Source: Nonomuraea sp. PA05 (lineage in GTDB: Bacteria; Actinomycetota; Actinomycetes; Streptosporangiales; Streptosporangiaceae). From it: a DNA stretch of 64,000 nucleotides. The notes beneath the pieces were generated by a model. The model saw nothing but the letters and a program-made list of their open reading frames with translations. It searched no databases and was not told the origin of the DNA. The position numbers and the translations under genes are program-made. Every line of letters starts with the position of its first letter. Positions within the stretch are counted from its first letter, which is position 1. This document shows positions 31,160 through 43,007 of the stretch, piece after piece. The stretch lies in the NCBI RefSeq assembly GCF_008086045.1, contig NZ_VSEY01000001.1, forward strand, positions 434,001-498,000. Direction: 5' to 3'.

Positions 31160-32386
31160 TCAGTGCTGCAGCGCCTTGAAGTCCTTCAGCCAGTAGTTCG
31201 GCGCCGACAGCCCATCCCCCCGCCCCCTGACCGTGTACGGCGCGAACACGCTGTTGAGCAGCCACGGATCCTTACCGGGCCCGAAGTCCCGCACCATCAG
31301 GTCATCCTGCTTGAACCCATACGTGGCCACCGCCAACCGCCCCGTCCCCCGATAAAGCGCCATCTGCTCCCGCAAGAAGCCCGCCTGCTCCACGAACCAA
31401 GAACTGCTGGTCAGAAAGTCGGACCACTGCTTCCGGCTGAACGGCGAGTCGATGGCGGCCTTGATCACCTGCCAGACCCGGGTGTCCGGGGCGAACCCGT
31501 ACCGCTCGGCGAACGACGCGGACACCGTGTCCTGGAGGTGCTGCTTCCAGTACCACACCAGCGAGAACTCGGTCACGAGGTACGTCTGGTCGTCCCGCAT
31601 CCGAGGCAGGATGTAGTCGAGGAAGGCCTGCGCGTTCCCGGGCGCCGGGATGTGCGGGTGAATGTCGACGCCCTGGATCTCGGGCGTCTCCCGGACGAAG
31701 GTCATCCAGCGTTCGGCCGCCGGGGTGCGGCGGTCGGCGAGGTCGAGGCGGTTGAGCGCGCCCATGTAGAGGGTGGTGCGGCAGCCGGGGCCGCAGTGTT
31801 CGCGGCGGTGGCCGATGATGTGCCGGGCGACGGTCTCGTAGAAGACGTTGAGGCGTTCGTCGCGTTCGGCGGGCAGGCTCTCGATGAACGGCTCGTTGCC
31901 GATGGCGAGGATGTCCACCTTGTCGAGCACCGTGGGGAGCACGCGGTCCAGTCGCGCGAGTTCGGTGGCCATGGCGGCGCTGCCGGGCTGCGGGAAGGAG
32001 GCCGCGTTGTAGGGCCATTTGAGGCTGAGGATGGTGTCGTAGCCGCGCCGGCCCGCGTCGGTGATGGTGCTGATGGCGAAGTGGCCGGCGGGGTCGCCCT
32101 GGTCGGTGGCGGGCATCGGGTAGAAGCCGCGCACCCAGCGGGTGCCGGACTCGCGTAGTTCGCGGTAGTCGAGGGCGTCGAGGTTCTGGTTGAAGTTCGC
32201 GCCGAGGGCGCCGTACGCGGTGGGCAGCGGACGGTTCACGGGCTTGCCCTCCGAAGCGGCGGTGGCGGCGTGAGTGAGGGGCGAGACCGTGGCGAGGACC
32301 GCGGTCAGCGCGACGAGCGACAGTCGACGAAGCAAGGTGCCTGCTCTCTGACGGGTTGGGGGGAGATCGTCATCGGCGCGATTCAT
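31160..32386 (-). CDS. Secreted glycoside hydrolase (clan GH-A-like TIM barrel)
   Basis: Up to 408 residues. Signal peptide: LRRLSLVALTAVLATVSPLT ending HAATA. TIM-barrel features of clan A: ILAIGNEPFIES (acid/base Glu after Asn) and YLVTEFSLVWYW (nucleophile Glu). The exact GH family is not assignable by eye. The ATG at 32386 overlaps a LacI-type operator and lacks a ribosome site. A TTG at 32335 with GAGAGCAGG upstream would give a cleaner signal peptide and is my preferred biological start. It probably releases oligosaccharides for the importer at 33.7 kb. Confidence 0.7.
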   Translation of the reverse strand: MNRADDDLPPTRQRAGTLLRRLSLVALTAVLATVSPLTHAATAASEGKPVNRPLPTAYGALGANFNQNLDALDYRELRESGTRWVRGFYPMPATDQGDPAGHFAISTITDAGRRGYDTILSLKWPYNAASFPQPGSAAMATELARLDRVLPTVLDKVDILAIGNEPFIESLPAERDERLNVFYETVARHIIGHRREHCGPGCRTTLYMGALNRLDLADRRTPAAERWMTFVRETPEIQGVDIHPHIPAPGNAQAFLDYILPRMRDDQTYLVTEFSLVWYWKQHLQDTVSASFAERYGFAPDTRVWQVIKAAIDSPFSRKQWSDFLTSSSWFVEQAGFLREQMALYRGTGRLAVATYGFKQDDLMVRDFGPGKDPWLLNSVFAPYTVRGRGDGLSAPNYWLKDFKALQH

Positions 32387-32400
32387 GTTTGCGCTAACTT
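32385..32400. promoter_or_regulatory. LacI-type operator, copy 1
   Basis: ATGTTTGCGCTAACTT, with near-palindromic core GTTTGCGCTAAC around GCGC. It is the exact reverse complement of 33597-33612. It lies at the 5' end of the secreted hydrolase gene, just beyond the LacI gene. Confidence 0.75.
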
Positions 32401-32438
32401 GATCGGCCTGTCAATGGCCGTCCCGCCGGAGTGAGGGC

Positions 32439-33473
32439 TCAGCGAGGAGGGGCGGTGGAGGCGCGGACGATCAGCTCGGGGCGGACGAAACGGCTGCTGG
32501 GCTGGGCCGAGGCCGCTCCGGGCGGGCCTTCGACGCGCGCGATGAGGTGCTCCACGCAGCGCCGCCCGACCGTCTCCAGATCCTGCCGGACGGTGGTCAG
32601 CGGCGGCGTCAGGTACGGCGCGAAGTCCAGGTCGTCGAACCCGACGACGCTCAGGTCGTCAGGCACCCGCCGCCCCAGCTCGGCCGCCGCCCGCAGCACG
32701 CCCACGGCCATCTGGTCGTTGGCGGCGAACACGGCGGTGGCCTCGTCGTCGGCGAGCAGCCGCAGCGCGGCCTCGTACCCCGAGCGGGGCGACCAGTCGC
32801 CGGCGACGGGCGGCGGCACCGCGCGCCCGGAGCGCTTGAGCTGCCGCTGCCAGGCGGCCCGCCGCCGCTGCGCCGGGTTGGAGCCGGCCGGGCCCGCCAC
32901 GTGGTGCACGGTGGCGTGCCCCAGGCCGAGCAGGTGGTCCACGGCGGCGCGGGCGCCGGCGGCCTCGTCCATGCCGAACGTCGGGTGCTTGTGCGCCGCC
33001 CTGCTGTCGGCGATGACCAGCGGCACCTCCTCGGGCAGCCGCAGGTGCGGGGTGTCGAGGACGCGGGCCTCGACCACGATCACGCCGTCCACCGCGCGGT
33101 CGGTGAGCCCGCGTACGGCGGCGCGCACCTCCTTCTCGGTGGGCCCGTCGACGATGGCCACGCTGACCGAGTAGCCGCGCGCCTGCGCGCCGGTCACGAC
33201 CGCCTCGACGATGCGCACGTTCAGCACGGCGCTGAGGTTGAACGTGACCACGCCGATCGTCCCGAACCGGCCGGTGGCCAGCGCCCTGGCGGCGATGTTG
33301 GCGCGGTAGCCGAGCTGCTGCATGGCCGCCTCGACCCTGAGCCGCGTCTCGGAGGTCACCCGGTCGTTGCCGTTGACCACCCGTGACACGGTCTGGCCTG
33401 AGACTCCGGCGAGCTTGGCGACGTCCGCCATCGACGGGCCTCCGGACGCCCTCGTCCCCGGTGGTCGCACCAC
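32439..33473 (-). CDS. LacI-family transcriptional repressor
   Basis: 344 residues from 33473; the ATG at 33431 (MADVAKLAGVSGQTVSRVVN) is an alternative start. The HTH and hinge (ARALATGRFGTIGVVTF) are followed by a periplasmic-binding-like sensor domain. It sits between the secreted hydrolase and the sugar ABC operon, and identical 16-bp operators flank it on both sides, so it most likely controls both units and itself. The inducer is probably an arabinose- or xylose-containing sugar, inferred from the GH51 gene. Confidence 0.85.
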   Translation of the reverse strand: MVRPPGTRASGGPSMADVAKLAGVSGQTVSRVVNGNDRVTSETRLRVEAAMQQLGYRANIAARALATGRFGTIGVVTFNLSAVLNVRIVEAVVTGAQARGYSVSVAIVDGPTEKEVRAAVRGLTDRAVDGVIVVEARVLDTPHLRLPEEVPLVIADSRAAHKHPTFGMDEAAGARAAVDHLLGLGHATVHHVAGPAGSNPAQRRRAAWQRQLKRSGRAVPPPVAGDWSPRSGYEAALRLLADDEATAVFAANDQMAVGVLRAAAELGRRVPDDLSVVGFDDLDFAPYLTPPLTTVRQDLETVGRRCVEHLIARVEGPPGAASAQPSSRFVRPELIVRASTAPPR

Positions 33474-33596
33474 GCCCGGCTGTCTCCCTTCATCAGGGCA
33501 GCGCGTTACGGGGCTGCCGCGAGGTGGAACGCCGACAGGCTACATCGGTGGCGGGCCTTCACGAACATGTTCTTGACGCTGATAGGCCCGCAGCCT

Positions 33597-33612
33597 AAGT
33601 TAGCGCAAACAT
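33597..33612. promoter_or_regulatory. LacI-type operator, copy 2
   Basis: AAGTTAGCGCAAACAT, core GTTAGCGCAAAC, between the divergent LacI gene and the ABC operon and about 90 bp before the binding-protein start. Identical over 16 bp, in the opposite orientation, to the site at 32385. Confidence 0.75.
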
Positions 33613-33699
33613 AGATCCGCTCCGGGGGATCCCTGGCTGGCCGGGGAGAGCGGACCAGGTCGGTGACCGAGTCGTACACACAGACATAGAGGAGTCGCC

Positions 33700-35247
33700 A
33701 TGGGGCGGCATCACCACCGGATCTCTGCAACCACGGGCGCTGGGCCCGTTCGTCGGCACCCGGGCGATCTCACCCGCCGCCGCCTCTTCGGGGGCGCGGG
33801 CGCCGCCGTCCTGGCCGCGGCGCTGGCCGCCTGCACCGGCGGCGGGCAACTGGCCGAGAAGAGCGCGAGCGCGGGCAGCGGCGGCGGCGCCCTGCAGTGG
33901 TGGGACCAGTTCCGGCCGCTGACGAAGATGTTCCAGGACGCCCTGTTCACCCCGTTCACGCAGTCGCACGCGGGCGTCACCGTCGAGCGCCGCCAGATGG
34001 ACGCCCCCGACCTCGGCCAGGCGCTCCAGGTCGGCAGGCGCAGCAACCAGATGCCCGACGTGCACTCGCTGGCGGGCCTCGGCACGGTCTCGCCCGCCGC
34101 CCTGGTGAGCGAGGGCTGGTTCCAGCCGATCGGCAAGCTCGCCGACTTCGCGGGCAGCCCGATCGGCGAGTTCGTCTACGACGGCATCCACCGCTTCGAC
34201 GGCGAGATCTACTCCTTCCCGCCGTTCTCCGGCCGCTGGCACGAGGCCGTGCCGTGGTTCAACACCGCGATGCTCAAACAGGCGGGCGTGGACCCCGAGG
34301 AGGAGCCGGGCACCTGGGACGAGCTCCGCGAGATCGCCCGCAAGGTCGCCACCGGCAACGACGGCGGCGCCGCCGGCCTGGTGCTGCCGAGCAAGGAGCC
34401 GGAGTACCTGCGGACGCTGGTCGAGCGGCTGGCCATGACCGCCGGCGCGCCCGGCCCCGGCAACGTCGACTGGGCGACCGGCGCCTACGTCTACGACACC
34501 CAGCCCTACCTCGACGCCATCGAGTTCCTCGTCAGCCTCCAGAAGGACAAGGTCGTGCACCCCGCCTCGGCCTCGATGGGCGCGCGCGACGCCCGCGCCC
34601 GCTGGGCCGCCGGGCAGGCCGGCATCTACCTGTGGGGCGCCTGGTTCATCGGCGGCCTGCTGGTGGACGAGCCGGAGGCGGTCGAGCGCGGCGTCGGCAC
34701 CTGGCACATCCCCTGCCCCGGGACCACCAGGAACTTCGTCTACAGCCCGCCCTCGTCCGGCACGTTCTGGGTGTCCAGCCAGTCCAAGCAGGCGAAGACC
34801 GCCGCCGAGCTCATGCTGCAGATGACCACCAAGGAGTTCCAGACCAGGCTGGCCGAGGCGATGGACCAGCCGCCCGCGCTGGCCGCCGAGGTCATCGAGG
34901 ACGCCAAGGTGCACGACGCGTACAGGAAGTGCGTCGCCAACTTTCAGGAGGACGTGAAGATCGGCCCGGTGCCCGAGGTGGGCAACCCCGGAGTCTGGCA
35001 GGTGCTGGCCGAGATGCGCGACGTCCATCCCAACCTCGGCGACATCGTCCAGTCGGTGCTGACCGGTGCCTCCACCGACGCCGGCGGCCAGCTCCGCCGC
35101 TTCAACGACCAGATCAGCGCGGAGCGCGAGCGCGCGCTGAAGGCGGTGCGCGAGGAGAAGGGCGTCGAGGTGGACCTGAAGGCGTGGGTGTTCGCCAACT
35201 GGGACCGCGAGAAGGACTATGGCCAGCAGGACTACGCCGGGCGCTGA
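33700..35247 (+). CDS. ABC sugar transporter, substrate-binding lipoprotein
   Basis: 515 residues from the ATG at 33700, GAGGAG upstream. Export signal with twin arginines (LTRRRLFGGAGAAVLAAALA) and lipobox AAC near residue 45, so probably Tat-exported. The mature part is a family 1 extracellular solute-binding protein (WWDQFRPLTKMFQDALFTPF; GTWDELREIARKV). It feeds the two permeases downstream. It is longer than the usual 430 residues. Confidence 0.85.
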   Translation: MGRHHHRISATTGAGPVRRHPGDLTRRRLFGGAGAAVLAAALAACTGGGQLAEKSASAGSGGGALQWWDQFRPLTKMFQDALFTPFTQSHAGVTVERRQMDAPDLGQALQVGRRSNQMPDVHSLAGLGTVSPAALVSEGWFQPIGKLADFAGSPIGEFVYDGIHRFDGEIYSFPPFSGRWHEAVPWFNTAMLKQAGVDPEEEPGTWDELREIARKVATGNDGGAAGLVLPSKEPEYLRTLVERLAMTAGAPGPGNVDWATGAYVYDTQPYLDAIEFLVSLQKDKVVHPASASMGARDARARWAAGQAGIYLWGAWFIGGLLVDEPEAVERGVGTWHIPCPGTTRNFVYSPPSSGTFWVSSQSKQAKTAAELMLQMTTKEFQTRLAEAMDQPPALAAEVIEDAKVHDAYRKCVANFQEDVKIGPVPEVGNPGVWQVLAEMRDVHPNLGDIVQSVLTGASTDAGGQLRRFNDQISAERERALKAVREEKGVEVDLKAWVFANWDREKDYGQQDYAGR

Positions 35248-35248
35248 G

Positions 35249-36184
35249 ATGACCACGACGACCTCCCCGCCCCCGCCCAGAGGACGGGCGCGGCGCCTGC
35301 GTCAGGACTGGTGGATCTACCTGTTCCTGCTGCCGACCGTCCTCGGCTACGGCGCCTACACCGTCTACCCGCTGCTGGCCTCCTGGTGGTACGCCCTCCT
35401 CGACTGGCCCGGCTTCGCCAGCACGGGGACGTTCGTCGGGTTCGAGAACTTCGAGCGGCTCATCGGCGACGACCTGTTCTGGAACGCGTTCTGGAACTCG
35501 CTGGTGTTCCTCGTCATCGCCGTCCCGCTGCGGGTCGGCCTGGCGCTCCTGCTGGCGCTGGTGCTGAATGCGCGCAAGACGCCGTTCAAGGGCTTCTTCC
35601 GCACCCTGTTCTTCCTGCCCGTGGTCACCACGGGCGCGATCGTGGGCGTCGTGTTCACCCTGCTGCTCGACGCGAGCGGCCCGCTCAGCCTGTCGCTGGT
35701 CTGGTCCGGGCTGATCGACTCGCCGCAGAACTTCGCCGCCAACGCCGGCACCTCCCTGTACGCGGGCATCGCCGTGTGGGTGTGGAAGTGGCTGGGCATC
35801 ACGCTGATCTACTGGCTGGCCGCGCTGCAGACGATCCCGCGGGCCGTGCACGAGGCCGCGATGATCGACGGCGCCGGCGCGTGGGCGGAGTTCCGGCACG
35901 TGACGATGCCGCTGCTGGTGCCGTTCCTGGTGATCATCACGCTGATCGACACCGTGGCCGCGTTCAACGTCTTCGACCTGATGCAGACCCTGACCGGCGG
36001 CGGCCCGTCCTTCTCGTCCGAGGTGATCGAGATCTTCATCTTCCGCACGGCCTTCCAGGCCACCGTCCCCCAGCTCGGCTACGCCTCCGCCGCCGCCGTG
36101 CTGTTCGGGCTGCTGACCGTGGTGCTCGCCGTCGCCCAGGCGCTGGGCATGCGGTGGGCGCGCGGGAGGAGGGGGGAGCCATGA
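35249..36184 (+). CDS. ABC sugar transporter permease (MalF type)
   Basis: 311 residues from the ATG at 35249, one base after the binding-protein stop. Six membrane helices and the conserved EAAMIDGAGAWAEFRHVTMP loop that contacts the ATPase. It pairs with the next gene. Confidence 0.9.
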   Translation: MTTTTSPPPPRGRARRLRQDWWIYLFLLPTVLGYGAYTVYPLLASWWYALLDWPGFASTGTFVGFENFERLIGDDLFWNAFWNSLVFLVIAVPLRVGLALLLALVLNARKTPFKGFFRTLFFLPVVTTGAIVGVVFTLLLDASGPLSLSLVWSGLIDSPQNFAANAGTSLYAGIAVWVWKWLGITLIYWLAALQTIPRAVHEAAMIDGAGAWAEFRHVTMPLLVPFLVIITLIDTVAAFNVFDLMQTLTGGGPSFSSEVIEIFIFRTAFQATVPQLGYASAAAVLFGLLTVVLAVAQALGMRWARGRRGEP

Positions 36185-37023
36185 CCTCGCGGCTGCGTCT
36201 TCCTGGCGCGCGGCAGGTGGTGACGTTCGTCCTGCTGCTGGTGCTGGGCGGGCTGTGGGTGTATCCGTTCGTCTGGCTGGTGTCGGCGTCGCTGAAGACG
36301 TCCTCGGAGATCTTCGGCAGCGGCCTCGGCCTGTTGCCCGAGCAGCCCGTCTGGGAGAACTACGCCCGCGCCTGGAGCGAGGTCGGCTTCGCGGGCTACT
36401 TCGTCAACACGCTGGTCATCACGGTCGGCACGGTGCTGCTGGTGGTCGTGCGCAGCGCCCTGGCAGGGTACGTGCTCGGCCGCTACGACTTCATCGGCAA
36501 GAAGTTCCTCATCGGCCTGTTCCTGGTCACCTTCTTCCTCCCCGAGGGCTACACGATCATCCCGATCACGCAGCTCACCGACCAGCTCAGGCTGCTCAAC
36601 ACGCACGCCGGCGTGATACTCGGGCTGGGCGCGGGCGGTCAGATCGCCTCGACCCTGCTCTACGCGGGCTACTTCCGGCGGCTGCCGAAGGAGCTGGAGG
36701 AGACGGCGCGGCTCGACGGCGCGGGCCCCTTCACGGTCTTCTTCCGGGTGATGCTGCCGCTCGCCTGGCCGATCACCGCCACCGTGGTGATCCTCACCTA
36801 CCTGTTCGCCTGGAACGTCTACCTGCTGCCCCTGGTGTTCACGCTCAGCGAGCCCGACCTGCGCACGCTGGCCGTCGGCATGACCGTCTTCGTGGGCGAG
36901 CGGGGCACCGACTGGTCGGGCATGGCCGCCGCCGCCGTGATCTCGCTCATCCCGGTGATCGCCGTGTTCGTGGCGCTCCAGCGCAAGTTCGTCGACAGCC
37001 TCGCGGGAGCGGTGAAGCAATGA
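36181..37023 (+). CDS. ABC sugar transporter permease (MalG type)
   Basis: 280 residues from the ATG at 36181 (ATGA overlap). Six helices and the EAA-loop equivalent ELEETARLDGAGPFTVFFRV. No ATPase gene follows, so a shared MsiK-like ATPase elsewhere in the genome is likely, as known for streptomycete sugar importers. Confidence 0.9.
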   Translation: MTSRLRLPGARQVVTFVLLLVLGGLWVYPFVWLVSASLKTSSEIFGSGLGLLPEQPVWENYARAWSEVGFAGYFVNTLVITVGTVLLVVVRSALAGYVLGRYDFIGKKFLIGLFLVTFFLPEGYTIIPITQLTDQLRLLNTHAGVILGLGAGGQIASTLLYAGYFRRLPKELEETARLDGAGPFTVFFRVMLPLAWPITATVVILTYLFAWNVYLLPLVFTLSEPDLRTLAVGMTVFVGERGTDWSGMAAAAVISLIPVIAVFVALQRKFVDSLAGAVKQ

Positions 37024-38654
37024 CAGAAACGGAGCCCACCGGCATGCGGGAAGCACTCGTCACCATCGACACCCGCCGGCCGGCCGGCCGCATCGACGAC
37101 GACGTCTACGGGCACTTCCTGGAGTCGGCGTTCTTCGGCAACATCGAGGGCGGGGTGTTCGACGAGGGCTCGCCCCTGTCCGCCGACGAGCCCGGCCTGC
37201 TGCGCGGCGTGCGCGCCGACGTCCTGGAGCTGGTGCGCGAGCTGGGCCCTGGCCCGATCCGGTGGCCGGGCGGCAACTTCACCTCCGCCTACCACTGGGA
37301 GGACGGCATCGGCCCGCGCGACGACCGGCCCAGCAGGCTGGAGCTGGCCTGGGGCGAGCGCGAGAGCAACCGGTTCGGCACGGACGAGTTCCTCGCCTGG
37401 TGCGAGGCGGTCGGGGCGGAGCCGTACCTTGTGCACTCGGCCCGGGACGTGGACGAGGCGGTGCGCTGGATCGAATACACCAACTCCGCCCGCGACACCA
37501 CCCTGACCGCCCGCCGCGCGCGGAACGGCAGGGCCGAGCCGTGGAACGTGCGCTACTGGGGCGTCGGCAACGAGGTCTACGGCCCCTGGCAGATGGGGCA
37601 CCGCACGGCCGACGAGTACGCCGCCGCCGCCCGCGAGCACGCCCTGTTCATGCGGCTGGTCGACCCGGACGTCAAGCTCGTCGGCGTCGGCATCCCGTGG
37701 CGGCAGGAGGAGTGGACCCGCCCGCTGCTCCAGCGGGCCGGCTCGCTGCTCGATCACCTCTCCCTGCACCTGTACGGGGCCAGCACCCACCTGTGGACCG
37801 GCGACGACTACGACGCCGTCGTCGCCCAGTCCCTCTACTTCGAGCGGGAGCTGCACACCTACTCCCAGCTCGTCACCGCCCTGGCCGCCGAAGCCGGCCT
37901 GGACCGGCCGCCCGCGCTCGCCCTGGACGAGTGGACGATGCGGCACCTCGAACCCGAGGAGTGGCCGCGGCCGCAGCCCGGCGACGACGGCGGCGTCGCC
38001 CCGCGCGACACCGCCCCAATGGACGACCCGCTCAAGGTGCGGGTCAACCGGTGGAGCCCCAGGACGGTCGGCGACGCGCTCTTCTGCGCCGGCGTCTTCC
38101 ACGCCATCCACCGCACCGCCGGGCTGCCCGCCCCCGTCGCCATGGCCAACCCGGTCAACCTGGTCAACGCCAACGGCCTGGTCGTCGCCCGCCCCGGCGG
38201 TGCGCTGCGCTCGGCCATCTACCACGTCTGGCACCTGTACCGGCACCACACAGGGCGCACCGTGCTGCCCTGCGAGGTGACGGGACCGGCCAGGACCGCC
38301 TCCGTCACGCTCGGCGACAACCGCGGTCCCGACGGCCGGCTGCTCACCGCGCCCATGACCGTTCCCTACGTGGACGTGTCGGCCACCCGCGCCGACGACG
38401 GCACGCTGCGGATCGCCGTCGTCAACCGGCACCGCGACGCGGCCGTGCGGCTGCGGGTCGTGCTCGACGGCTCCCAGGCCGGCACGCCCGCCACCGCCAG
38501 GATCCGCACCCTGGGCGCCGACGTCCCTGCCCTGGACGCGGTCAACACGCTCGCCGCCCCCGACACGATCGCCGTACGCGACCTGGGCGACGTCGCGTCC
38601 AGCGGCGGCGGGTGGGACGTCGCCCCGCACTCGGTGACCGTGCTGTCTTTCTGA
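37020..38654 (+). CDS. GH51 alpha-L-arabinofuranosidase
   Basis: 544 residues from the ATG at 37020 (ATGA overlap). Clan A barrel with GPIRWPGGNFTSAYHWEDGI, acid/base GVGNEVYGPWQMGHRTADEY and nucleophile region ALDEWTM, followed by a C-terminal beta domain. There is no signal peptide, so it trims imported arabinose-decorated oligosaccharides in the cytoplasm. It differs clearly from the second GH51 at 52.1 kb. Confidence 0.85.
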   Translation: MTETEPTGMREALVTIDTRRPAGRIDDDVYGHFLESAFFGNIEGGVFDEGSPLSADEPGLLRGVRADVLELVRELGPGPIRWPGGNFTSAYHWEDGIGPRDDRPSRLELAWGERESNRFGTDEFLAWCEAVGAEPYLVHSARDVDEAVRWIEYTNSARDTTLTARRARNGRAEPWNVRYWGVGNEVYGPWQMGHRTADEYAAAAREHALFMRLVDPDVKLVGVGIPWRQEEWTRPLLQRAGSLLDHLSLHLYGASTHLWTGDDYDAVVAQSLYFERELHTYSQLVTALAAEAGLDRPPALALDEWTMRHLEPEEWPRPQPGDDGGVAPRDTAPMDDPLKVRVNRWSPRTVGDALFCAGVFHAIHRTAGLPAPVAMANPVNLVNANGLVVARPGGALRSAIYHVWHLYRHHTGRTVLPCEVTGPARTASVTLGDNRGPDGRLLTAPMTVPYVDVSATRADDGTLRIAVVNRHRDAAVRLRVVLDGSQAGTPATARIRTLGADVPALDAVNTLAAPDTIAVRDLGDVASSGGGWDVAPHSVTVLSF

Positions 38655-38665
38655 TCAGGAGAACC

Positions 38666-40486
<1,821 letters not shown>

Positions 40487-40666
40487 CCGCCCCGGCGACG
40501 CGCGCCATGGGGGCGGCGGGTCCCGGTGGTGAGGCCATGGGGGGCGGTGTGGCAGGACGTGTCGCCCCTTCCGGTGAGAACGGAACCGAGACGTCCGTGG
40601 TGAGGGCGGGCGGGCCGCCGCCGGTCTACCGTGACGGGTGCCCCCTGTCGTTCGTGGAGGTCCGCG

Positions 40667-42988
40667 GTGCTCGACCGGCTGCGCTCATCGGCCAGACCCG
40701 CCGCGATCGCCCTGGTGATGGCGCTGGTGGCGGCGCTCGTGGCCGCCGTCGCCGTGCTGACCGTCACGAACGTGCGGGCGGGCGCAGGACGGGACCGCGC
40801 CCTCGCCCAGCGCGACCTGGCCCTCGCCCGCGCGCTCGTCGCCCAGAGCCAGGTCCTGGCCGCCACCGACCCCCAGACCGCCAGGCTGCTCGCCGTGGCC
40901 GCGACCAGGATCGCCCCGCAGTCCGCCGAGACGCGGTCCGCCGTCCGGGCGGCGGTGACCCGGCCGCAGCTCGCGGTGCTGCGCGGCTTCCCCGGCGAGG
41001 TGCACGCGGTCGCCTTCAGCCCCGACGGCGCCACCCTCGCCGCCGCCGGCCGGGCCGCTCCGCTGCGCCTGTGGGACGTGGCCCGGCTCGCCCCCGCCCC
41101 CTGGCCGGCCGGGGAGGAGCAGGGCGACGGCATGGCCGTGGCCTACAGCCCCGACGGCGGACGCCTGGCCGTGGCGGGCGCCGACGGCGGCGTACGCGTC
41201 TGGGACACCGCCACCCGCCAGGGCTGGACCGGCGGCGGCGGCGCGGCCTGGGCCAGGCAGTGGACCGCGTTCAGCCCCGACGGGAACCTCCTCGCCACCA
41301 CCGGCGGCTCAGGCGGCGCCTCCCGGCTGTGGGACGCCGGCACCGGCACGCAGGTCGCCGCCCTGCGCTCGCTCGAAGGCGCTCCCGGGCCCGTCGCGTT
41401 CAGCCCCGACGGCACGCTCATCGCCGCCGCCTACCCGGGCGGGCCGATCAGGACGTTCGAGGCCGCGTCCGGCATGCTGACCGGCGACCCACTCGAACCG
41501 CCCGCCGGCAGCCTCACGCCCGAGCCCCGCGAGGAGGTGGCCGCGCTCGCGTTCAGCCCCGGCGGCGGCCTGCTGGCCGGGACCACGGGCAGCGAGCAGA
41601 TCCAGCTCTGGGACGTCACCACCCGCCGGCCCGCCGGCCGCCCGCTCACCGGCCACACGGGGCTGATCACCTCGGCGGCCTTCAGCCCGGACGGCCGCGT
41701 CCTGGCCACCGCCGGCCAGGACCACACGGTCAGGCTGTGGGACGTGCGGGGGCGCAGGCCGCTGGGCGAGCCGCTGACCGGGCACACGCACGCCGTCAAC
41801 GCCGTCGCCTTCAGCCCCGGCGGCGGCCTGCTCGCCAGCGCGGGCGCCGACGCCACCGTCCGCCTGTGGCGGATCCCGCGCGCCACCCGCCACCCGCTCA
41901 CCCTCCCCGGCACAGGCGGCGCGGTCCCGGCCGACCGGCCGGTCCCCGAGCGCTGGTACGACCGCTCCGACGACACGCAGGCCGTGCTCAGCGCCGACGC
42001 GGGCCGGCTCGTGGTCCAGCCGTACGACGGCACCCGGCCCGGCTTCGGCAGCCTCTGGTCATGGGACGTGCGCGCGGCCCGCTGGCGCGGCGAACGGCTG
42101 CGCATCCGGCCCGACGACCTCGTGGACGGGGTCGCGGTCAGCCGTGACGGCCGCTCCGTGGCCGCCTCCGGCCGCGACGACGCCGGGCACGGGCTCCCCA
42201 CCGCCGTGCTCGACGGGCCTGCCGCCGTTCGCGGCCGTCCCCTCGCCTACAGCCCGGACGGACGGCTGCTCGCCACAGCCGTGCAGGAGGCCGCCACCGT
42301 GCCGGACGCCGAGGTGCAGGTCTGGACGTTGCCCGAGGGCAGGGCCAGGGGCGAGCCCGCGGCCGGGCAGTCGGGGCGGATCACGGCGGCGGCCTTCGAC
42401 GCCACCGGGGCCGTGCTCGCCGCCGGGGCTTCGGACGGCACTGTGCTGCTGGTGGAGACGGCTACGGGCAGGCGGCTCGGCCTCCTGCGCGCCCACAGCC
42501 TGCCGGTCACCGCGGTGGCCTTCGCGCCGGGCGGCGGGCTGCTGGTGACGGCGAGCGAGGACCAGACGGCCCGGCTCTGGGACGTGACCACGGGCCGCCC
42601 GCATGGTGCCTCCCTCACCGGCCACACCGGACGCGTCCACGCGGTGGCCTTCGCCCCCGGCGGCGCGTACCTCGCCACCGCCGGGCAGGACCGCACGGTC
42701 AGGCTGTGGGACACCGCCACGGGACAGCCGCTCGGACCACCGCTGGCCGGGCACGGCGGCGAGGTGCGCGCGCTGGCGTTCACGGCCGGCGGCAGGACGC
42801 TGGTCGCCGCCGCGGCCGACCTCGTGCAGGTCACCGGCGACGCCTACGCCGTCTGGAAGTGGGACACCACCACCCTTGCCACCGACCCCGCCGCCACCGC
42901 CTGCGCCCAGGCGGCCCGCTCGCTCACCCCTCAGGAGTGGGCGGCACACGTGCCCGGCCTGCCGTTCCGCGACGTGTGCCGCCGGTGA
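40667..42988 (+). CDS. Membrane-anchored WD40 beta-propeller protein
   Basis: 773 residues from the GTG at 40667 (GTGGAGG upstream). One membrane helix at about 10-35 (AIALVMALVAALVAAVAVLT), a helical stalk (ALARALVAQSQVLAATDPQT), then about 13 WD40 repeats with AFSPDG...LWDV motifs, enough for two propellers. It resembles the C-terminal half of actinomycete nSTAND-WD40 proteins but lacks the NTPase. Probably a scaffold or sensor; partners unknown. Confidence 0.75.
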   Translation: MLDRLRSSARPAAIALVMALVAALVAAVAVLTVTNVRAGAGRDRALAQRDLALARALVAQSQVLAATDPQTARLLAVAATRIAPQSAETRSAVRAAVTRPQLAVLRGFPGEVHAVAFSPDGATLAAAGRAAPLRLWDVARLAPAPWPAGEEQGDGMAVAYSPDGGRLAVAGADGGVRVWDTATRQGWTGGGGAAWARQWTAFSPDGNLLATTGGSGGASRLWDAGTGTQVAALRSLEGAPGPVAFSPDGTLIAAAYPGGPIRTFEAASGMLTGDPLEPPAGSLTPEPREEVAALAFSPGGGLLAGTTGSEQIQLWDVTTRRPAGRPLTGHTGLITSAAFSPDGRVLATAGQDHTVRLWDVRGRRPLGEPLTGHTHAVNAVAFSPGGGLLASAGADATVRLWRIPRATRHPLTLPGTGGAVPADRPVPERWYDRSDDTQAVLSADAGRLVVQPYDGTRPGFGSLWSWDVRAARWRGERLRIRPDDLVDGVAVSRDGRSVAASGRDDAGHGLPTAVLDGPAAVRGRPLAYSPDGRLLATAVQEAATVPDAEVQVWTLPEGRARGEPAAGQSGRITAAAFDATGAVLAAGASDGTVLLVETATGRRLGLLRAHSLPVTAVAFAPGGGLLVTASEDQTARLWDVTTGRPHGASLTGHTGRVHAVAFAPGGAYLATAGQDRTVRLWDTATGQPLGPPLAGHGGEVRALAFTAGGRTLVAAAADLVQVTGDAYAVWKWDTTTLATDPAATACAQAARSLTPQEWAAHVPGLPFRDVCRR

Positions 42989-43007
42989 TGCCTGACGCGG
43001 CCCCGGC

